Assembly (NCBI GenBank): GCA_027943335.1 | Contig: BSBK01008431.1 | Span: 1 to 64,000, forward strand | Source of the DNA: Chamaecyparis obtusa | Lineage: Eukaryota > Streptophyta > Pinopsida > Cupressales > Cupressaceae | DNA length: 64,000 nt | Direction: 5' to 3' | In this document: piece by piece, positions 56,561 to 64,000 of the stretch | Position numbering within the stretch: position 1 is the first letter of the stretch | How the letters are laid out: the number at the start of each line of letters is the position of its first letter | Notes under the pieces: model-generated | Told to the model about the DNA's origin: nothing | Seen by the model: the letters and a program-made list of their open reading frames with translations, nothing else | Database searches by the model: none | Program-made: the position numbers and the translations under genes

Positions 56561-56916
56561 TCTTAATGATTTTTCTATAATCGTAATGATTTTTCTTATT
56601 TCTTGTCTTTTGTCCCTTTTTTATTTCCTATGTCTATGCTTTGTGATAGGATTTTATCACCTTCTTTTGATGGTATATTTCATTCACTCTATGTGGAATA
56701 CTATTTTGTTCACTATTTTATTTCAACTTGATATTTCTTTCCTTTTTCATATACACAGAGACTACACACACTAATAAAAAATGAGCTATTTGATTTAGGT
56801 TTACTTTTCATGATTGTAAATGGTTAATATTTCTGATGGTACTCCTTGGTGTATTCCATATAAAAACAATCAGGTTTCTATGGTATGATAAATGTCCCTT
56901 TGCATTGAGAAAATTA

Positions 56917-58112
56917 TGTTGGAAACAATTGTCTGAAGGAAATTGCTACTCAATTATGTATTGTCCTTGATGTCACACAATGTCATAGTCCGCAGCAATC
57001 TGCTTATACCGAGCTCAGTCGGTCTACCAGATAGGGATATTAGTGCTTACCGAGTTCACTCGGTTGCTGAAGAAAATTTAGTGTTTACCGAGTTCACTCG
57101 GTTGCCGAAGAAAGTTTAGTATTTACCGAGTTCACTCGGTTGCCGAAGAAAGTTTAGTGTTTACCGAGTTCACTCGGTTGCCGAAGAAAGATAGTGTTTA
57201 CTGAGTTCAGTCGGTTATCAAAGGAAAAGGATAGTCGGTGTTTACCGAGTTCCCTCGGTCACCGAAAGATTATAGAAAGATATGGTCACCGAGCACTGTC
57301 GGCCCTTGAAGGATTTTTGCAAATAGAGTTTACTTAATTCAGCCGACTGTTATACTAAATAATGACGATTTGACTAATCCAAAATCATATAAATAAAAGG
57401 TCAAATAGCAGAAGATTTACAAAAGAAAAGAAGGAAAGATATATGCGAGTTTGTGAAGGATGTTCAGATATCCTTGAGGAGCAGCAGAGATTTATTCGAT
57501 CAGAGAGGATCAGACTTATGCAGAACAGAGATCTGTAATCAGCAAGACAGTTGCATTATTATACAGGTCACTTTTTCATTGTTACCTTCTTATCATTGTA
57601 ACAGTGAATTCAAAATCTCTTAACCGAGTTGGTTTAACAGCCATAATATAAATCCTCTAACAAGGTGACAATTCCATTGAATTGTTTTCAAGACCTCTTA
57701 CCAGGCCACTCCTAGCAGGGTGTTTTAAATCCTCTAACAAGGTCACACCTAACAGTGTGTTTTGTAACCTTTTACCGGGTTGGCTTCTAACCGGGCATCA
57801 CTTCAGAAAAGTGAAAATTAGTATCTAGATACATTGGTGGTTTTTCCCATATTGGGTTTCCACATTAAATCTTGTGTCTCTTGTGTTCTTAATTGCTTCC
57901 TCAATCATTTACATGCACTGATGAATATCTAAAGATAATATTGCTAATACTTTCTGCATCTTCAAAGTTACTGCAATCTATTTACCGAGTGCTAAAACAG
58001 ACAACATTGTTAAGATATCTTAAAGGATCTGCAAAGAATTAATTGTGAAGTGTTTTTATGGTTGACTGATTCACCCCCCCCCCCTCTCAGTCACTTCATC
58101 CATATTCCATCA
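56917..58112 (+). mobile_element. Solo LTR of copia type with target duplication AATTA
   Basis: Starts TGTTGGAAACAATTG and ends CATATTCCATCA. It is flanked by perfect AATTA copies at 56912-56916 and 58113-58117. The 3' half is related to the copia LTR at 25411-25995. No primer site or gag follows, so it is the product of recombination between two LTRs. The 5' part has a palindrome array (57008-57260), and the end has a ten-C run. Confidence 0.9.
57008..57260. repeat. ACCGAGT-tc-ACTCGGT palindrome array
   Basis: Seven units start at 57008, 57049, 57087, 57125, 57163, 57200 and 57244, with spacing mostly 38. Each has a 16-base palindrome (consensus ACCGAGTTCACTCGGT) followed by TGCCGAAGAAAGTTTAGTGTTT. 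The central four units are nearly identical; the outer ones are diverged. The array sits in the U3 part of the LTR, where enhancers usually lie. Confidence 0.92.
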
Positions 58113-58614
58113 AATTAGAGTTGAGAAAATGGTTGTTTAGTGACAATTTATATCTATAGGTTGCAAACAAATTATCCTTCTTCCACCAATGAGTCATTCC
58201 ATTCAAGAAAGACCATGTCTGAGGATATCAACCCACAACAAAATAGGGAGACAATTGCTAGATTGTGGTCTAATTTTAAAAGAAAAGGTGATGGAAAATA
58301 TTATTTTTCCTACAAAATTTGTAAGGGCTTAAAGAATCAAAGATATCTAATCAAAATAGTCGAGGAACATTATAGGCAACATGGTCACATTGAAGGGGGA
58401 AATGAATTTCGTGCATTGTTATGTATTTTAATAATTTATAAAATACATAAGACATGATTTGATGATGACATCATGGTCATGGTTAATTTAAGGTCATCAT
58501 TTTGATATAGGTCAACCACCTTGGGTTTCATGTTATGAACCATGACAATTTGGAGAATGTGGATTTCCAAATGAGGGAACATAGAGGTGTGAATATAGAA
58601 GTAGAAGGTAATGA

Positions 58615-58725
58615 TCCCATGGAAGAAGATCACGATGATCAAGAAGATCATGATGATCAAGAAGATCATGATGATCAAGAAGATCATGATGATCAAGATG
58701 ATGATGATGATGATGATGCAGATGA
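58615..58725 (+). repeat. 18-bp coding tandem repeat (HDDQED)
   Basis: GATGATCAAGAAGATCAT repeats about four times in the transposase reading frame, giving HDDQED units, then runs into a GAT run. It lies between the N-terminal domain and the CPNC zinc motif, in a poorly conserved acidic linker. Confidence 0.9.
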
Positions 58726-61700
58726 ACTTGATGTACCTATACTTGAGAAGGCATACAAGCCCCTATACAAAGGCTCCCAAATAACTCTTCTTGTCATTGT
58801 ATTGTTGCTAGTGAACTTGAAGGTTATGAATGGTTTATCTAACGTAGAAATGACATGTATGTTAAGGTATGTCATCTTTTTTTATTTTTTTAGTCATAAT
58901 TCCCTTACAGTTAACAAGGGGTGAATTATGTAGCAATTAATATTCTTTATATTAACAAATTATATTTTTGGTCATAGGTTGATAGGTGAGTGTTTCTTAC
59001 CACCATTAAACATTCTACCTTGCTCGTACCAAGAATATCTTCCATTATGAAAGATACTAGAATGGAGTATCAAACAATACATGCATCTCTGAATGATCAT
59101 ATTATATATCATAAACAACATGAATTTGCAACAAAATGCCCTAATTGTCATATTAGTAGATATCAATCAGATCGAATAACAAAAAAGGTTCCTCACAAGG
59201 TTCTTTGGTATATTCCCATTATTCCACGTCTGTAATGATTATTTAGGTGCAATAGCTTGGCACAATTTATGGATTACCATGCATGCAATAAAAGTTGAGA
59301 TGACATTATGTGAATGCCTGTAGATGGTTCAACATTTAAGGAAATAGAGGAAACTTGGCCACACTTTAAAGAAGAACCTCATAATCTCAAGCTTTCATTG
59401 GCACTGAATGGTGTCAATCCGTTTGGAGAGATGAGATTTGTTTACTCGGTGTGATCTATTTTTGTTATCAACAATAACATTCCTCCTTAAATGTCCATAA
59501 AGAGGGAGCACATAATGTTGTCAATGATTGTTCCAAGTATTTTTTCATTTAATAGTCATCTAAATTAATTTATTATAAATAATCCATCAAAATGGTCATA
59601 ATAATTATGTAATATTTTTGTTCATTCAACTAGGTAAGTACCAAGTTAAAGATATCAATGTATATATTGAGCCCCTTATCGATGAGTTGATGGTGTTATG
59701 GAATGGGGTCACTATGTATGACATCTCTAGACCAATAGGACAAAGACAATTTCAATTCCATGCAATGCTTGTATGGACAATACATGATGCCCCTAGGATA
59801 ACACATTTTTGTGGTGTGTTCTCTTTTTAACACCTCTTTTTTTGTATGTTATAGCGCTAACACAAAATTAACATATTTAATCCAATTATATATGATCTTG
59901 TAGGTCTTCAAACAAAAGAAAAATTTGCATGTCCAGTTTGTGGTCCAAAGATGAAATCTCATCATTCAAAAAGTTTAGGAAAGTAGGTGCTCAATGAGCA
60001 TAGACACTTTCTCCGTAGAAATCATAAGTACCAAAAACCATCATTTCAATGGGAAAGAAGAGACTACATCAAAGTCACAGAGAATGACACCTCACCTATG
60101 GAAGTTAGAATACAATAAAATAAATCATTGAGGTAATGTCATTCCATTTGATGGTTTTTGTTTGAAATTTATATTTTGATATTGTATTTTGTTTACTGAT
60201 GATGCAATTGATTCTCGTGAAGGTCGTCAAGGAATTAATGACTAACTTCCAAAAGAACTAAAAAGTTAGCCTATGCAATTTAGTAGGTTGTCATACTACG
60301 AGAAACTTCCAATCGTGCATTTGTTTGATGCTATGCATATTAGAAAGAATATAATAAAGACATTATCAAAAATATTGGATGGAAGGCGTGACAAAAACAA
60401 AATTGTCAAAATTTGTAGTGACATTGAAGAATCCAACCATGCAATAAAAAATGTCATTCGATCAAATAACAATGGAGACTAGATTGATACAAGTTCCCTT
60501 ACTTGGTTATTGTTAGAGCAACAGAGCAATGCTATAAAGAAGTCATAAAAAAAATACAATTTCTCACAGGATTTGTTGCAAACATAAACAATCTCATATC
60601 AAAGAAAAGTGAATTTGGGCCACAAATGAAAACACATGATTGACATACATTTATTAAGGTAATTCATGTTATTTTGTATGCACTATATTTATATACTGCA
60701 TGTAGTTTTCATTGCATTCTTTTATAAACTATTGATAAGATCATTTTACAAATTTTGCAGTATGTTCTATCTCTATCTCTCCCACACCACTTCGACAATA
60801 GTGTCAAAAAAGTTATATATGATCTTGAAAAATACATTAGGTGGTTGTCATAAAAAAAATCAATAAAGAAGATATAAAATATTAGAAGAGAAAAATTTCT
60901 CATCTTATGTGTGAATAGAAAAAGTGTCTACCTTCAACTTTTTTCAATGCACAAGAACACTACCTCATACATCAAGTTGAGGAGATTGAATTGTGTGGAC
61001 CTATATAAACTAGGTCAATGTGGATGGTTGAGAGGCACTTAAAATTTTTGAAAGACTTGGTTCGACAAATAGCACATTTTGAGGGTTCTATGGTGGAGGG
61101 ATATATGGTATACCAGACCATGGTGTACATTAGTGAATATCTTCCTAAGTTTGCAGCAAAGATCCATGTAGATCATATTTGGGATCCCAACTCCATTAAC
61201 AAATTCGAAGGGGAGTACTTGATGGGAAAAGGTAGATTGAGGAAAGTGAGAGGTAAATATAAGATGTTATTGTAGTTAATTAATTCTTATAAATCTTCAA
61301 TATAAGTTATTTTTAATTGGTGTATTTTTTTTAATACAGTTGGTCGAGAGTGGGATGCAATACATTTGTATATTGCAAATAATCTTGATTGGATGATGGT
61401 ATGGATTGAATGATGTCAAAAAAATGGCTACTCATTAACATGAGAAGATGTTTCTTTATTGGTTAGAGAAGCTCATCGTAATAGAGATTCCAATGTTACG
61501 CCAATGGTAATTGATCTAGCATATGGTTTAAAAGGTAGAGAGGTACGAAAATTTTTATTAATGATCATGACACATATGTTTCATATCAACTCACTTTGCA
61601 AATAATTTTCACACACTTGAAAAATTGCAGTTCAAGCATCACAAAGCTATGTACTATCATGACCATAAATTTTGCATAAAAAAATTAGATGACACAAATA

Positions 61701-62117
61701 AAACTTGTGATTCTGAGATAACTGTAGTTTTTGAACTCACTAATATATCATCTAGAAATGATATACATCCTCAACAATCTAAAAATTGATACTATGACAT
61801 CTTGGATAATATAATTGAGTGCAACTTTAACTCCTTCAAATTAGTTCTATTCATCGTCAAATGGTATAGGCTATGACTGAATCAAAATGATCTTGATAGA
61901 ACTATTATTCAACATGCTAATGGATTTATAATGATTAATACAAGGTCATTTGAGCTAGTTGGAGATGAGCCCTATGTTCTTCCAAGCCAATGTGAGAAAG
62001 TATTTTACTTAGAAGTTTCACATAAACAGGGTTGGTCATTTGTTGTTAGACATGATCCAAGAGGAAGGCCAATAAAGTATAATGTTATGGAAGAAGAAGA
62101 TATTGAAGATGATGAAG

Positions 62118-62136
62118 AAGATGATGGTAATGATGA

Positions 62137-62167
<31 letters not shown>

Positions 62168-62176
62168 GATAGTGGA

Positions 62177-62230
<54 letters not shown>

Positions 62231-62275
62231 GATGATGGCGGTGATGGAGATGATGATGAGATGGATGAAAAAGAT
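62118..62275 (+). repeat. (GAT)n acidic tail of the transposase
   Basis: Nearly uninterrupted GAT/GGC triplets in frame with the DUF4216-like block, encoding poly-Asp with a few Gly, ending at TGA 62282. The opposite-strand Ile-rich and the Met-rich frames are artefacts. Confidence 0.9.
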
Positions 62276-62522
62276 GATCAATGACATGATTGAATTGTAC
62301 AAGGTATGTGATTTAATTATTTATATATATTTATATTGATTAGTATATATATTTAATATTAATTTATTGATTTCAATTCTAATGATTACATATTTATTGT
62401 GTTTAATTCTAATGATTACAACATATGTGATTTATAATTACCAATTTTTTTTTATGATGCTCAATTGATTGCTGCTAATACATGTATATATTTTGTTTGA
62501 TTGTCACCCTTTCTGCAAACAA

Positions 62523-63833
62523 GCAATTGACTATAGACATCGTCACCTCTTCTGTTGATGATCTTGCATTCCATATATAAGATAAAGGTAATTTGTTCAT
62601 GTTTACAATCTTGCATATTGTTCATGTTATCTTCTACATTATTTGTAGCATATGTATCATGTAATTTTTAGCTAACTTAAGATAAATGATTAACATATGC
62701 AGGAAATTTAACCCCTTTGGCGAGGATCCTACATAGTGACATGGCTTAGCAGGTATAAGTCAATAAATAGACATAATTTTCTTATATTCTTGTTGTTTAT
62801 CACTGAGCATGTATGTTATAAATAGACATATTATATAATCATATAATGTGTCAAAAAATTGACGCAAAAAGTTTGACATGTTATATTCTTCTTGTTTATC
62901 CTTTTATATGATTCATGTTTTTGTGCCTTTCCTTCACTTTCAACTTACATTTTATATCTCCCACATATAGACAAAGAAGAACCATATGGGTCATGACACA
63001 ATTTGATTATTCTATATATATTATTTAATTATTATCAAAATTCTATTTGAAGTAGGGACATGCCAATATCTCATTTGATGGATTGCAAGACCCACCAAAT
63101 AGGTACTTGTCAGATCTATCTACATCAAATGAGGGAAATGAGGGAATGGTAGATGAAAGTTCTACATGTAATACAACTAAAATAGGGAGATCAACTAGAG
63201 GTCAAAAAATTAGAAAAAAATTCAATAAATGCATGCAATTTTTTCTTGCTAAAGGGGGGTCATGTTCTTATGATGATGAGACCAAAGGTGACATCAAGGT
63301 GCCCTTTCGGTATACACATCTTGAGAAAGAGTGGGTACCCAATGAGCTACCTCCAATTAACATTGATTTTTGTGTTAATAAGAGGATATATCTCATAGCT
63401 CCATCCTCATTACATGGTTTGGGCCTATTTTCCATGGATGGGATAAAGGTCTGTTACAAAAAAATTGTTGAATTGATGGAGTATGATGGTCCTTGTTACA
63501 ATTACAATGATTGGATGCAGATTGTTTAATATAAAAAACGTATGCGTAGGTATGCACTATTAGCAAATTATATACAATGGAAAGAAAATGATCAAAGTAA
63601 AAGATTTTCTATGTACATTGATGGGAGACCAAAAGCAATAGGGAATATTGCAGTTTTTTATAAATAGTACGCGACCTTCCTCAACTAATAAGCAACCCAA
63701 TTGTATATTTGAGGCACATGAGGAGAATAAAGTTTTTGTATGTGTGATAAAATCAATAAGTGTAGGGAAAGAACTGCTAATAAATTACCATTTAAATCAC
63801 ATAGATACAAACAAAGTTACTATCATGAGGGTG
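62523..63833 (+). pseudogene. SET-domain-like multi-exon gene next to CACTA transposase
   Basis: Exon-like blocks: about 62524-62587 (QLTIDIVTSSVDDLAFHI, donor AAAG|GTAATT), 62702-62752 (acceptor ATATGCAG, NLTPLARILHSDMA, donor GCAG|GTATAA), and the main block from about 63057 (acceptor GAAGTAG) to 63833 (donor GTG|GTAAGT). The main block has a basic N-terminal part (TRGQKIRKKFNKC), then SET-like features: SSLHGLGLFSMDGIKV, ELMEYDGPCYNYNDW, GNIAVF then INSTRPSSTNKQPNC (the NHxxxPNC position), VFVCVIKSISVGKELLINY (usual GEELxxDY). One stop (63527) and one extra T in a T-run at 63653-63658 break the frame. SET enzymes methylate protein lysines; here the Glu and Asp of GEEL-DY are changed and activity is doubtful. 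Confidence 0.65.
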
Positions 63834-63963
63834 GTAAGTACTATATACCATTTAAGCTAACCTCAAGTTTATGACTCCAATATACCATTTTATTAATAAG
63901 TTTTTTTTACTAAGTCTATTGCTTTTAGTTCACTGAAGTTTTTATATTTAATCTTTGTCACAG

Positions 63964-64000
63964 GATGACATGGATCCCCCACATGATAGAGGCTGCGAGG
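63964..64000 (+). CDS. Start of a further exon of the SET-like gene
   Basis: After intron 63834-63963 a good acceptor (TTTGTCACAG) precedes an open stretch in the expected phase, DDMDPPHDRGCE, which continues past the window edge. It supports a spliced gene and not a lone ORF. Confidence 0.5.

Larger units (their letters stand above)
58180..62284 (+). pseudogene. CACTA (En/Spm) TNP2-type transposase, multi-exon, decayed
   Basis: Pieces in TNP2 order on the plus strand. An N-terminal transposase-associated domain (LWSNFKRKGDGKYYFSYKI, VEEHYRQHGHIEGG) is at about 58200-58430. The zinc-type CPNCHISRYQSDRITKKVPH and VLWYIPIIPRL lie at 59100-59235. LALNGVNPFGEM is at about 59400, DINVYIEPLIDELMVLWNGV at about 59650, and KEKFACPVCGPKMKSHHSK at about 59920. 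LPIVHLFDAMHIRKNI is at 60310, and the DUF4218-like LKFLKDLVRQIAHFEGSMVEGY and YISEYLPKF at 61040-61150. DUF4216-like YYDILDNIIECNFNSFKLVL and GDEPYVLPSQCEKVFYLEV lie at 61790-62010. Introns separate several blocks; stops and frameshifts are frequent. Cuts and moves CACTA DNA in working relatives. TIRs were not identified. Confidence 0.88.

Noticed and set aside
56141..56774. Two hydrophobic plus-strand frames
   Set aside because: They cover a tandem-duplicated T-rich segment and the hydrophobicity follows from composition.
57008..57260. Regularly spaced palindromes as a CRISPR-like array
   Set aside because: Spacers are also repeated, the host is a plant, and the array is inside an LTR.
62036..62339. 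Ile-rich minus-strand and Met-rich plus-strand frames
   Set aside because: Alternate readings of the GAT run; the in-frame poly-Asp reading continues the DUF4216-like block.

Overview
This window looks like a transposon-rich stretch of a plant nuclear genome, most likely a gymnosperm and probably a conifer. The DNA is AT-rich with long gene-poor stretches. LTR retrotransposons carry tRNA-iMet-type primer sites (TGGTATCAGAGC), and an L1-type LINE, Tat-type Ty3/gypsy elements, a TNP2-type CACTA transposase and a TRIM-like element are all present, nested in each other. The species assignment is inference; no tRNA, rRNA or CRISPR was seen.

Layout. 1-0.57 kb is an (AT)n array, followed by 5 kb with no supported gene. 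5.8-12.7 kb on the minus strand holds the one host-type gene: a ~12-exon gene joining ankyrin repeats to a KAP-family P-loop NTPase with membrane segments between Walker A and Walker B, and a charged, coiled-coil C-terminus. That is the order known from animal Kidins220/ARMS. Exon phases fit together well, but several single-base frame breaks suggest a pseudogene or uncorrected indels. 13.2-16.4 kb is an antisense LINE whose reverse transcriptase has lost its catalytic core; 16.4-17.5 kb is a decayed telomere-like repeat. 17.5-22.4 kb is mostly AT-rich intergenic DNA with one isolated exon-like segment.

22.4-39.6 kb is a nested stack. A Ty3/gypsy 5' half (LTR, gag, protease) is cut off by a Ty1/copia element. 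The copia element is split by an antisense gag-protease-only gypsy element (27,560-35,241) and later by a 2.4 kb TRIM-like element (36,198-38,639) that carries a CpG-rich island. Removing the gypsy element plus one target copy restores the copia reading frame. 39.6-41.9 kb is another element with an unrecognised ORF. 42,697-53,906 is a nearly full-length Tat-type gypsy element with target duplication GTTCA, a second (Tat-type) RNase H, and an antisense plant-mobile-domain ORF between integrase and the 3' LTR. It sits in a tandemly duplicated host repeat, followed by a 193-bp-arm foldback. 56,917-58,112 is a solo copia-type LTR with target duplication AATTA and an array of ACCGAGT palindromes.

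58.2-62.3 kb is a decayed CACTA (En/Spm, TNP2) transposase with an acidic tail, followed on the same strand by a multi-exon reading frame ending in a SET-domain-like region (63.05-64.0 kb) that runs off the window. The two points most worth pursuing are the plant ankyrin-KAP gene and the SET-like gene next to, or inside, the CACTA element.
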